From Chloroflexota bacterium (GTDB taxonomy: Bacteria > Vulcanimicrobiota > JAMCWD01), in the NCBI GenBank assembly GCA_023475345.1, contig JAMCWD010000015.1:1-50487 (forward strand): DNA of 50,487 bases. The letters run 5' to 3'. Both the position numbers and the translations under genes were made by a program. The notes below the pieces were generated by a model, which worked only from the letters and a program-made list of their open reading frames with translations, was not told where the DNA came from and searched no databases. Positions 33,710 to 41,722 of this stretch are shown in pieces (the first letter of the stretch is position 1; each line of letters opens with the position of its first letter).

Positions 33710-34018
33710 TCAGCCGGCATCCTCCGATTCGAGGATCGGGGGCATCTTGAAATAATCGCCTGACCTCTCCGGCGCGTTCTGCAATACCTCGTCAACCGAA
33801 AGGCCCGGGCGCGATTCGTCTTCCCTGAAAACATTGCTCATAGGCACAACCTGGAACGTCGCCTCTATCCCTTCGGTATCAAGCTCCTGGAGCTTATCGA
33901 CATATTCCAGGATGCCGCCCAGCTTTTCAGTATATACGGCAAGTTCCTCCGGCTCAAGCTCAAGCCTGGCAAGGTGGGCGACACCTGCCACCTGTTCTTC
34001 AGTTATCTTTTTTGTCAT
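33710..34018 (-). CDS. gatC: Asp/Glu-tRNA amidotransferase subunit C
   Basis: Small (102-residue) GatC that clamps GatA and GatB. It starts MTKKITEEQVAGVAHLARLE and ends with RSGDYFKMPPILE, both conserved in GatC. A longer in-frame opening reaches 34159, but residues before the Met at 34018 are out-of-frame translation of the upstream gene. GGGGAG lies 8-9 nt before the ATG at 34018. It overlaps the upstream unknown gene by 20 nt. Confidence 0.95.
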   Translation of the reverse strand: MTKKITEEQVAGVAHLARLELEPEELAVYTEKLGGILEYVDKLQELDTEGIEATFQVVPMSNVFREDESRPGLSVDEVLQNAPERSGDYFKMPPILESEDAG

Positions 34019-34694
34019 CCTTTTTCTCCCCGGCGCCATCCTGTGTTTCGCTCTCGTTTTCTTCTTTCGTTTCTTCCATGAATGGTGACTTGAATTGTAA
34101 ATCGCACTGCGGGATATGTTTCTCAAGATTTCTTCTTGCTTCAAGGCTTTCAAGATCAAAATCGTAAACGCTGCCTACTTTTCTCAGGTCGTATGTTCTC
34201 ATGCAGAGAAAAGCCGCACTGTTTTTGTCGAACCTGGATGTTGTAGCTGACTTTGCAAGTTTCTCAAACATCTTCCTGAAATTATTGATGCTTATGAAAT
34301 CCAGTTTCTCCAGCAAATTCCTGTAATCGAAAAGGGTGCTGTCAATCCTGTAAGGGATTTCCGATTCCCCGACGTAAATATCGACAAGGTACACATTGCG
34401 GATGGTTTTAGGCACCTGGCGGTCGGATTCTTTTTCACCGTACATCACGCCTCTCACCAGGTTTCTCAACATCGATTTCGGAGGCTCGAAGTCGCCGACA
34501 ACTTCTTTAATGATGCCAAGGCATATTATTTTAACGTCGAGCCATGCGATGCGCTTCTTATCGACCGCCGTATAAAGCACGAGATACTCGCCGTCAATTT
34601 CCCCTCCTCTTACCCGGATAGGGAGCCTGCTTTTAACGGCCTCCTCCGAAAACTCCCCCGAACCGTTCCCTGATATTTCGGGATCATCACTCAT
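33999..34694 (-). CDS. Unknown protein between pilT and gatC
   Basis: A soluble protein of about 231 residues that I do not recognise. The N-terminus is acidic (MSDDPEISGNGSGEFSEE). A beta-rich region follows, with the RVRGGEIDGEYLVLYTAVDKKRIAWLDVKI and EIPYRIDSTLFDYRNLLEKL type. The C-terminus is strongly charged (Glu/Asp/Lys). It has no signal peptide or membrane segment. The ATG at 34694 has GGAGGGG 10 nt upstream and overlaps the pilT stop by 8 nt; 34715 is the longest frame. Coupling to pilT suggests a pilus or twitching-related role, by context only. Confidence 0.75.
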   Translation of the reverse strand: MSDDPEISGNGSGEFSEEAVKSRLPIRVRGGEIDGEYLVLYTAVDKKRIAWLDVKIICLGIIKEVVGDFEPPKSMLRNLVRGVMYGEKESDRQVPKTIRNVYLVDIYVGESEIPYRIDSTLFDYRNLLEKLDFISINNFRKMFEKLAKSATTSRFDKNSAAFLCMRTYDLRKVGSVYDFDLESLEARRNLEKHIPQCDLQFKSPFMEETKEENESETQDGAGEKKDDKKDN

Positions 34695-35808
34695 AATCGT
34701 TATTCCCCTCCCCATTTTCCCTGCTGTAGATTCCGATCTTTTTCAATTTCAGTTTCATATCGCGCGGGTTGTCGGAATTGCGAATACAATCTTCAAGTGA
34801 GATTTTGCCGTCTTTAAAAAGCTTGATGAATGAAAAATCGAAACTGACCATGCCGTCAGGATGGAACTGATCCAGTTCCCTGGAGATATCGCCCAGGGTG
34901 CCTTTGGATATGTGCTCCTGCATCCTGGCATTGACGATCATTATCTCCAGCGCCAGGACACGCCCCCCGTCCCTGGCGGGAATAAGACGCTGGCAGACGA
35001 CGCCTTTTAAATTGAATGCAAGCTGCTGGAGCATCGACTCGTGCTGGTCGGTCGGGAAGAATTGTAGTAAACGTTCTATCGTCTGGACGGAGTTGTTGCT
35101 GTGAAGCGTGGAAAGGACAAGGTGGCCGGTTTCCGCAAAATAAACACCCGCACGCACGCTTTCCACTTCCCTCATCTCGCCTACCAGCAGAACGTCCGGC
35201 GCCTGGCGGACAGCGCTTTCAAGGGCGTCCTGGAAAGATTTCGTATCCGTCCCAACTTCCCTCTGGCTGACAACACAGTTTATATCCTTGTGGAGGAATT
35301 CGACGGGGTCTTCCATGGTCAGTATGTGCCCCGAACTGTTCATGTTGCGGAACCTGATCATCGCAGCAAGGGTCGTAGATTTGCCGGAGCCTGTCGGTCC
35401 CGTTATCAGCACAAGCCCCCTTTTGACCATTGAAAGATCTCTTACTACCGGGGGCAGCCCCAGTGTATCGAAATCGAGGATGTCATCCCTTATCTTCCTC
35501 ATCACCATCGCAACCGAATCGCTCTGGAGATAAACGTTGACGCGGAACCTCCCTTCCTCAAGTCCCTTGTAAAGGAAGTTGGCCTCGGGCCTGTTGTAAA
35601 AGTTTTCACGCTGTTCTTTGGGCATTATGTCGAAAGCCAACTCCTGCGTAAATTGCTCGGTAAGCGGCTCCATCTCAATAGGAGCAAGGCTGCCTTCAAT
35701 CCTCAGCGTCGGGGGTGCGCCTGCTTTTATGTAAATATCCGATGCGCCTTCACGGACCATCAGGTCGAGAATTTCATTCAGAAAACGGATCCTCTCTTCC
35801 CTGTTCAT
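34687..35808 (-). CDS. pilT: Twitching ATPase PilT
   Basis: Pilus retraction ATPase. An N-terminal PAS-like domain (SDIYIKAGAPPTLRIEGSL) is followed by Walker A GPTGSGKST at 137-145 and Walker B VLLVGEMRE at 206-214. The His box is GHLVLSTLHSNNS, with both His present, so this enzyme looks fully active, in contrast to the GspE-like gene at 28 kb. At 373 residues it is normal. It overlaps plsY by 4 nt. The extra N-terminal residues and charged C-terminus do not disturb the core. Confidence 0.96.
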   Translation of the reverse strand: MNREERIRFLNEILDLMVREGASDIYIKAGAPPTLRIEGSLAPIEMEPLTEQFTQELAFDIMPKEQRENFYNRPEANFLYKGLEEGRFRVNVYLQSDSVAMVMRKIRDDILDFDTLGLPPVVRDLSMVKRGLVLITGPTGSGKSTTLAAMIRFRNMNSSGHILTMEDPVEFLHKDINCVVSQREVGTDTKSFQDALESAVRQAPDVLLVGEMREVESVRAGVYFAETGHLVLSTLHSNNSVQTIERLLQFFPTDQHESMLQQLAFNLKGVVCQRLIPARDGGRVLALEIMIVNARMQEHISKGTLGDISRELDQFHPDGMVSFDFSFIKLFKDGKISLEDCIRNSDNPRDMKLKLKKIGIYSRENGEGNNDYE

Positions 35809-36437
35809 ACCGTCCCTCCCTTGCCTGTCGTTTTATCGGTTATCTTCAATTCTTTCCCCTGGCTCAGCCTTTTAATATTCCCCCTGTGCTTATAAATTGC
35901 GGTAGCCGCCGAAAGCGCCCCGAAAATGACATAAACCGGGGGGCACTTTAAAAAATATAGCACAAAAGGGATTGAAAAAGACGCCAGTACCGAACCTGCC
36001 GAGCTGTATCTCGTAATAAGAACCGTGACACCCCATATAGCCACCCCGATAACCGCGGCAATCCACGAAATATAAATCAATACACCGAGGCTTGTCGCTA
36101 TGCCCTTTCCGCCCTTGCCGCCCAGGAAAATCGAATAATTATGTCCCAGGATACCGGCGATGCCGCTTGAGATTATCATATACGACGCAATCTCCGGCGA
36201 AACGAAAACGCCTCCCAGGTATGCGCACAGTACCCCTTTCAGAACATCACAACACAACACCAGCAACCCGCCTGCCGGACCCAGCGCCCGGAAAGCGTTT
36301 GCAGCACCGATATTGCCGCTCCCCGTATCCCTGATATCGATGCCCTTAATGGCTTTGCCGATAATAACACCGAAAGGTATGGAGCCTATGAGATATGAAA
36401 TTACCAGGATCCCCGGCAATAAAAGCCATCCAGGCAT
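35805..36437 (-). CDS. plsY: Glycerol-3-phosphate acyltransferase PlsY
   Basis: Polytopic enzyme that uses acyl-phosphate for the first step of phospholipid synthesis. Conserved motifs include SYLIGSIPFGVIIGK, RDTGSGNIGAANAFRALG and GHNYSIFLGGKGGKGIATSLG. Five or so hydrophobic segments span its 210 residues. It starts TAATG-wise on the der stop (1-nt overlap) with GAGGAGG upstream, and ends in the pilT start. Its position next to plsC and der is conserved in some bacteria. Confidence 0.96.
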   Translation of the reverse strand: MPGWLLLPGILVISYLIGSIPFGVIIGKAIKGIDIRDTGSGNIGAANAFRALGPAGGLLVLCCDVLKGVLCAYLGGVFVSPEIASYMIISSGIAGILGHNYSIFLGGKGGKGIATSLGVLIYISWIAAVIGVAIWGVTVLITRYSSAGSVLASFSIPFVLYFLKCPPVYVIFGALSAATAIYKHRGNIKRLSQGKELKITDKTTGKGGTV

Positions 36438-37789
36438 TACTTCCTCCTCACGAAGAATCTTATCGGCACACCTGCAAGCCCGTACTCGGCCCTGAGCCTG
36501 TTTTCAATGTACCTGAGATATGAATCCTGCAGGCTGCCCGGCTCATTACAACGAATAACCATTGTCGGGGGTCTGACGGCGACCTGCGATATATACGAAA
36601 GCTTTACCGGCTTGCCGTCTTTGGCCGGGGGCGGCGGGTTCATGAAAACCGCGTCGCCGAGAACTTTGTTCAGGCTGCGGGCCGGGAGCTTTCTCCCGTA
36701 TTCTTCTCCCACCTCCAGGGCGATATCCAGAAGCCCGTCCAGGCCCCAGCCTTTCAATGCAGATGTAAAAATCACGGGTGCATAGCTGAGGAAATTCAAT
36801 TCCCTGCCGAGCATGTTCATAAAATCCTTCTGTAAAGGGGTCATTTTTTTCCCGGTTCCCGGAGAGTCCTCTATCTTATCCCACTTGTTCACCAGGATAA
36901 CCGTCCCACGGTAGGCTTCTTTCATCTCCCCCGCTATCTTCTTGTCCCCCATTACCAGGCCGTCGGATGCATCGAGCACCAGGAGGGCAACCTGTGAGCG
37001 GGAAAGAACGCCTCTCGTCCTGACGGTGCTGAAATATTCTACTTTTTCCCCTATTTTCCCCCTCCGCCTGAGCCCTGCAGTATCCACAAGGATTATGCGC
37101 CTGTCCCCGTACTCGATTATTATATCGACGGCGTCCCTGGTGGTGCCGGGCTCCTCATGAACCACCGCCCTGGCCTCACCCGCCAGGAAATTAAGGATAG
37201 ACGACTTCCCCACATTGGGACGTCCCAGGAGTGCAAGGTGGAGCATATCCTCGCTTTCAGGCGGTTTTGCGGCTTCTCCGCTCTCCAGGGATCTCAACTC
37301 GTCAACCACGATATCGAGCAGGTCGCCTGTCCCCGTGCCGTGAATGGCGGAAACCGAAAGAGGCTCGCCGAGGGCAAGGTCGTAAAAATCCAGGAGACCT
37401 TCTCTTTTAGTCTCTCCCTTATTTGCAACGAGAATAACCGGCTTGCCGGACTTCCGCAAAACTTCGGCTACATCGATATCCAGGCCCGTCAGGCCGCTTT
37501 CCTGATCGACTACGAAAAGCAGGAGGTCGGCTTCATTTACGGCAACGGTCGTCTGGCCGAGAACCGCCGCTTTCAAAGTATCATCGGAGCCGGGGTCCAT
37601 CCCCCCGGTATCCGCCACCTTGAATTCCAGGCCGTTCCATATAAGATCCCCGTAGATCCTGTCCCTCGTCACATAAGGGGTATCCTCGACAATAGCTATC
37701 CTTTTGCCTATAAGCCGGTTGAAAAGGGCCGATTTCCCTACATTGGGCCGCCCTACTATCGCAACAAGCCGCCTTTTATCTTCATTCAT
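36437..37789 (-). CDS. der: Ribosome-biogenesis GTPase Der (EngA)
   Basis: Double-GTPase for 50S assembly. Two G domains: GRPNVGKSALFNRLIG with NKGE, and GRPNVGKSSILNFLAG with NKWD; DTGG and DTAGL are the G3 motifs. A C-terminal KH-like domain follows (RPPTMVIRCNEPGSLQDSYL, YIENRLRAEYGLAGVPIRFF). At 450 residues it is normal. The frame has TTG at 37792, then ATG at 37789, which overlaps the preceding stop. No strong ribosome site is seen, so it is probably coupled. Confidence 0.96.
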   Translation of the reverse strand: MNEDKRRLVAIVGRPNVGKSALFNRLIGKRIAIVEDTPYVTRDRIYGDLIWNGLEFKVADTGGMDPGSDDTLKAAVLGQTTVAVNEADLLLFVVDQESGLTGLDIDVAEVLRKSGKPVILVANKGETKREGLLDFYDLALGEPLSVSAIHGTGTGDLLDIVVDELRSLESGEAAKPPESEDMLHLALLGRPNVGKSSILNFLAGEARAVVHEEPGTTRDAVDIIIEYGDRRIILVDTAGLRRRGKIGEKVEYFSTVRTRGVLSRSQVALLVLDASDGLVMGDKKIAGEMKEAYRGTVILVNKWDKIEDSPGTGKKMTPLQKDFMNMLGRELNFLSYAPVIFTSALKGWGLDGLLDIALEVGEEYGRKLPARSLNKVLGDAVFMNPPPPAKDGKPVKLSYISQVAVRPPTMVIRCNEPGSLQDSYLRYIENRLRAEYGLAGVPIRFFVRRK

Positions 37790-39095
37790 CAAAAAACACC
37801 GCCGTTATCAAATCTTCCGGCCGAATATCGACCGTCTTTACACGGCATCCCAGCCGTGATTTTAGCTTCTCGATGCTGATTCCGTCAAGAAAAAGATTTC
37901 CCTCCCTCAATGCCGTCTCAGGTACAAGAATTATCTCGTTCCGGGTGACGCTCCCCTTCAGATCCTTTATGATATCGCGCCCTGAAATCAGCCCCGCCAC
38001 CGTAACGCTTTTTCCTAAAAATTCGTTCTTCACGGCAACGATACGAAAATCCAATCCCTTAATCTTTGAAAATGCTTCTTCAACTTCGCCGAGAACTTTT
38101 TTGCCAAGCTCCCCGGTTACAACGGTAACCTTCCTTTTCTTTTCGATTAATCCGGGCAGGTATCTTTTCCTCCGCCTGAAGCCTGTTATGAACCACCTCG
38201 AAAGCCCGACACCATTTTCAGCCTGGGAGAATTCCTCATAACTGCTATAGCCGGGCAAAGGCTCCCCGGCTTTCAAATACAACTCATCCGCGGCCCATAC
38301 AAGGCGGGTGCCGAACTTATCAAGGAACCTATCCTGGTAAGAATGCACGAGATCCAGAATTTCGGCGGCTTCTCCTGCATCCACAGGCTTAAGGGGAAAT
38401 AAGCCTTTCCTGTGTTTCGTCAGCCCCACTGGGATAACGGCAATCGATTCAGCCGCAGGATAGAAGCCCGCCAGCGCCTCAATCGTCTGCTTCAGGACAT
38501 CCCCGTCATTTATCCCCGGACAGACCACTATCTGCAAATGAAAAGATATGCCGGCCTCTGCAAGGCGTGAAAGTTTCGGGAGAATCCGCCAGGCCTTTTT
38601 CGAGCCGAAAAGGACCTCCCGCACAACGGGGTCAACCGCCTGTACCGATATATATAACGGCGAAAGCCTCTGCCTGATAATCCTCTTCCATTCATGAGGC
38701 TCAAGGTCGTTCAGTGTTATGTAATTGCCGAAAAGGAAGGAAAGCCTGTAGTCGTCGTCTTTAAGATAAAGGGATCTCCTCAATCCTTTCGGCATCTGGT
38801 CCATGAAGCAAAAAACACAGCGCTGGGAGCATCTCCTTACCCCATCGAAAAGATCCTTTTCGAATTCTATGCCCAACGGTACCGGCTCATCCCTTGAGAT
38901 ATCGACCGCTGATTTTCGGCTGCCGCGCAAAAGGGTCAGGCGGATTTTATCATCGGCGTTGTAGTAAAGATAATCTACGATATCGGAGACCTTATGGCCG
39001 TTTACTGCAAGGAGCCTGTCGCCTGGGCGGACTCCCGCGATGTCCGCAGGGGAACCCGGATCGACGCCGGAAATTATTCCGCCTGAGGGCTTCAT
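37782..39095 (-). CDS. DUF512 radical SAM protein with PDZ domain
   Basis: The N-terminal PDZ-like domain (about 1-65) is GIISGVDPGSPADIAGVRPG. The radical SAM motif follows, CSQRCVFC (Cys89, Cys93, Cys96) in a CxxxCxxC arrangement. The C-terminal DUF512 part has VVTGELGKKVLGEVEEAF and AGLISGRDIIKDLKG. The family is widespread in Clostridia and cyanobacteria; its substrate is not known to me. It overlaps plsC by 4 nt and der by 8 nt (taking der from 37789), so it is translated as part of the cmk-plsC-der-plsY block. Confidence 0.93.
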   Translation of the reverse strand: MKPSGGIISGVDPGSPADIAGVRPGDRLLAVNGHKVSDIVDYLYYNADDKIRLTLLRGSRKSAVDISRDEPVPLGIEFEKDLFDGVRRCSQRCVFCFMDQMPKGLRRSLYLKDDDYRLSFLFGNYITLNDLEPHEWKRIIRQRLSPLYISVQAVDPVVREVLFGSKKAWRILPKLSRLAEAGISFHLQIVVCPGINDGDVLKQTIEALAGFYPAAESIAVIPVGLTKHRKGLFPLKPVDAGEAAEILDLVHSYQDRFLDKFGTRLVWAADELYLKAGEPLPGYSSYEEFSQAENGVGLSRWFITGFRRRKRYLPGLIEKKRKVTVVTGELGKKVLGEVEEAFSKIKGLDFRIVAVKNEFLGKSVTVAGLISGRDIIKDLKGSVTRNEIILVPETALREGNLFLDGISIEKLKSRLGCRVKTVDIRPEDLITAVFFDE

Positions 39096-39709
39096 TCCAT
39101 CTCCCTGTAAAGATCTTCAAGCGAGGTCTTGATAAGGTTTGAAAAATTCTCCAGCGTTACTTTATCTATTTTCTTCTCACCGCTTTCAGGCGGCATAAGG
39201 GGCCTGCCCAGCCTTACCCGGATGCGCTGGAAAGGGAATTTATTGGTTCCCTTAATTACAATGGGGACCACAGGGACACAATTCCGTAAAGCGATAAGAG
39301 CTGTCCCCGGCTCGGCTTCCCCTATTTCGCCCGACTTCTGGCGTCTTCCTTCGGGGAAGATCCCGACCACTTCGCCTTCCGATAAAAGCTCCCCGGCTTT
39401 TTTCAAAGCTTTCCTGTCCGGCTTCCCCCTGACGACGGGAAAAGCTCCGTACTCTTTGATCATTGGAGCCAGCACCGGGATATGAAAAAGCTCTATTTTG
39501 GCCATGAAATGGACCTGCCTGTCAACAGCGGAACCCAGCACCGGCGGATCAAGATAACTCGAATGGTTTCCGGCAAGTATAACGCCGCCTTTTTCCGGCA
39601 GGTTTTCAAGTCCCTCAACCTTAAATCCCCAGAAGAAAAAAATTGTATTCAAAATCCAGTGTGCAAGCTTATATGCCAGCGGGCCTTGAGCGCGAGGTTT
39701 CCTTGCCAT
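39092..39709 (-). CDS. plsC: 1-acyl-glycerol-3-phosphate acyltransferase PlsC
   Basis: Makes phosphatidic acid in the inner membrane. The catalytic HxxxxD motif is NHSSYLDP, and the substrate motif is FPEGRRQKSG; VVPIVIKGTNKFPF follows. A hydrophobic N-terminal helix (LAHWILNTIFFFWGF) anchors it. The likely start is ATG at 39709, which shares one base with the cmk stop (TGATG); GTG at 39712 is the alternative. At about 205 residues it is of usual size. Confidence 0.95.
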   Translation of the reverse strand: MARKPRAQGPLAYKLAHWILNTIFFFWGFKVEGLENLPEKGGVILAGNHSSYLDPPVLGSAVDRQVHFMAKIELFHIPVLAPMIKEYGAFPVVRGKPDRKALKKAGELLSEGEVVGIFPEGRRQKSGEIGEAEPGTALIALRNCVPVVPIVIKGTNKFPFQRIRVRLGRPLMPPESGEKKIDKVTLENFSNLIKTSLEDLYREME

Positions 39710-40401
39710 CACAGGGTTCCGGTCTTTTCTTTGATTATAGAAACGATCCTGTCAACTACGGCATCCGCATCCATGCCGGTGGAATCCAGCATTATCGAAT
39801 CTTCCGCAGGCTTGAGAGGTGATGCCGCACGCGTCGAATCTATCCTGTCCCTCTCCTGGACGTTTCTGACAACTTCTTCCAGCGAAACGGGGACGCCCTT
39901 TTCCCTCAATTCCTTGAACCTTCTTCTAGCCCGCTCGGCAACCGACGCCGTGAGAAAAATCTTGACGGCGGCAAAAGGCAGCACCACTGTTCCGATATCC
40001 CTCCCCGCCATGACGACGGATGTGTTCCGGGCCATCAGCCTCTGCTTTTCAACAAGGATACTCCTGACACCCGGTATCTCCGATACCGGGGATACTATCC
40101 CGCTGACTTCCGTTGTATGTAAATACGGTGTTACATCTTCCCCATCCATGAAAACCTTATAACCCAGTTCGGAGCCCTCCGAAATCTCGATATCCATCCG
40201 GCTCGCCTGCGCAAGCACGACGACTTCAGGCGCATTTCCCGGACTTATGTTATTCTTAAGCGCCATCCAGCTTACAGCCCGGTACATCGCACCCGTATCG
40301 AGGTACAGGAACCCCATTTTTTCAGCGACTTCCTTCGCTACAGTGCTTTTGCCCGACGCAACAGGGCCGTCTATTGCAACTGCAACCGATTTTTCCGACA
40401 T
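39709..40401 (-). CDS. cmk: Cytidylate kinase
   Basis: Phosphorylates CMP/dCMP. The P-loop is AIDGPVASGKSTVAK, followed by LYLDTGAMYRAVSWMAL and the AGRDIGTVVLPFAAVKIFLTA motif, all typical of Cmk. At 230 residues it is normal. The frame begins GTG at 40404, then ATG at 40401, which has GAGGGGG 5 nt upstream. It lies 10 nt after an M16 gene and leads into plsC. Confidence 0.96.
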   Translation of the reverse strand: MSEKSVAVAIDGPVASGKSTVAKEVAEKMGFLYLDTGAMYRAVSWMALKNNISPGNAPEVVVLAQASRMDIEISEGSELGYKVFMDGEDVTPYLHTTEVSGIVSPVSEIPGVRSILVEKQRLMARNTSVVMAGRDIGTVVLPFAAVKIFLTASVAERARRRFKELREKGVPVSLEEVVRNVQERDRIDSTRAASPLKPAEDSIMLDSTGMDADAVVDRIVSIIKEKTGTL

Positions 40402-40411
40402 CACATCCCCC

Positions 40412-41722
40412 TCAGTATATATAAAACCCGCCCGGGTTTACCTGGATTATCGTATATTCCGTAAAGTATTTCCCCGCAACCCGCCTCACATCCTCCGGGG
40501 TTATATCATCATATTTATCCGGCAGGTTTCTCACGCTTTCGTAGCCGGTCCCGTTGATCTCCGCCTCCCCGTAAACCGACGCCCGCTCAACGACATTATC
40601 CAGGGACAGCAGAAGCTTTCCTTTTAAAATCGAACGGCAGAGGCTCAAAGATTCCGGCGGGATGCCGTTTTCTTTTATGTCCTTTATTATATCCACCATG
40701 ATATTCCTGACCTTGCGCACATTTCCGGGCGCGGTAGGGGCAAAAATCAATATATATGACGGCCCTGTCAGCGAAGGGTAAATACTGCCGGGTGTATATA
40801 CCAGGCCTCTTTTTTCTCTCAACTCGACAAACAGCCTTGAGGAAAAACCCTCTCCAAGGTATGTCTGTATCACATCCATGACAGGCCTGTCAGAAGAACT
40901 TACTTCCGGAGCAGGATAGCCTACAAGGACATAGCCCAAATCGGAATATGCGCTGAGCCTCACTTCTTTTTCCTGCTCAACAGGCTCCCAGGGGATATCT
41001 ATGGGCTGAGACTCTCCCGGTTTTGCCGCTCCCAGGCACTTTTCTGCGGCATCTGTTACGCCCGTCATATTCTGAGGGAAAATTATGGCGGCCACTGTCC
41101 TTTCCGGCACGTAATATTTTTTCAGGAAATCCCGGATGCCGTCGATGCTCACCGATGAAATGGCGTTATAGTATCCCGACTGGGGCTCCCGGTAAGGATA
41201 ATACCTGTAAAAGTAACTGCGGAAAAGAATTATTATATCCTGGTAAGCCCCCTGGCTGCCCTTGCGCTCGGCCAGCATCTCGTTTTTAACGGCGTTGAAA
41301 TCGTCGGTTGAAACCCAGCCCGGCAAAAGCACGGTTTGAATAGATTTTAACATACCGTCAAGATGTTCGCCGCGGCAGGTTATTTTAATCTCCATATAAT
41401 CGGGGTAAGTATCGCCGGATATTACTATGCCTTTGTCTTCGGGAGTCTTGCCGTCACCGCCGGGCTGCCTCAATTTCCTCAGCATCATGTTTAAAACCAT
41501 GTCGCGAAGCCCCCAGGTGGCCTTGCTTTCCTCAAGGAGGCCTACTTTAAACATTATCGAAACCGATGCAAGGTCGGTCTCACTGTTCCAGCCCGTCAGC
41601 AAAACCGCCCCGTTAGTAAGAGTATCCTTTGTGATGCCGGGAAGCGGCCCGCCGTAAACAGGAAGCGAAAAGATTAAAAATGCGATCAGTAAAACAAATA
41701 AAATGCGCTGCTTCAATCCCAA
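40412..41722 (-). CDS. M16 peptidase-like subunit without zinc motif
   Basis: M16B-family fold lacking the HxxEH motif: where the active partner has HFFEHMVFKG, this one reads ATWGLRDMVLNM. It is probably the non-catalytic half of a heterodimer that helps bind peptide. The ELREKRGLVYTPGSIY motif (the RY-type loop) is kept. The longest frame begins at 41788, but TTG at 41722 with AAAGGAG upstream gives a normal signal peptide (LKQRILFVLLIAFLIFSLPV), so I choose it. It overlaps the active partner by 10 nt. Confidence 0.85.
   Translation of the reverse strand: MGLKQRILFVLLIAFLIFSLPVYGGPLPGITKDTLTNGAVLLTGWNSETDLASVSIMFKVGLLEESKATWGLRDMVLNMMLRKLRQPGGDGKTPEDKGIVISGDTYPDYMEIKITCRGEHLDGMLKSIQTVLLPGWVSTDDFNAVKNEMLAERKGSQGAYQDIIILFRSYFYRYYPYREPQSGYYNAISSVSIDGIRDFLKKYYVPERTVAAIIFPQNMTGVTDAAEKCLGAAKPGESQPIDIPWEPVEQEKEVRLSAYSDLGYVLVGYPAPEVSSSDRPVMDVIQTYLGEGFSSRLFVELREKRGLVYTPGSIYPSLTGPSYILIFAPTAPGNVRKVRNIMVDIIKDIKENGIPPESLSLCRSILKGKLLLSLDNVVERASVYGEAEINGTGYESVRNLPDKYDDITPEDVRRVAGKYFTEYTIIQVNPGGFYIY

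Noticed and set aside
33710..34159. 149-codon version of gatC
   Set aside because: The extra 47 codons lie over the upstream gene in another frame; the real start with ribosome site is 34018.
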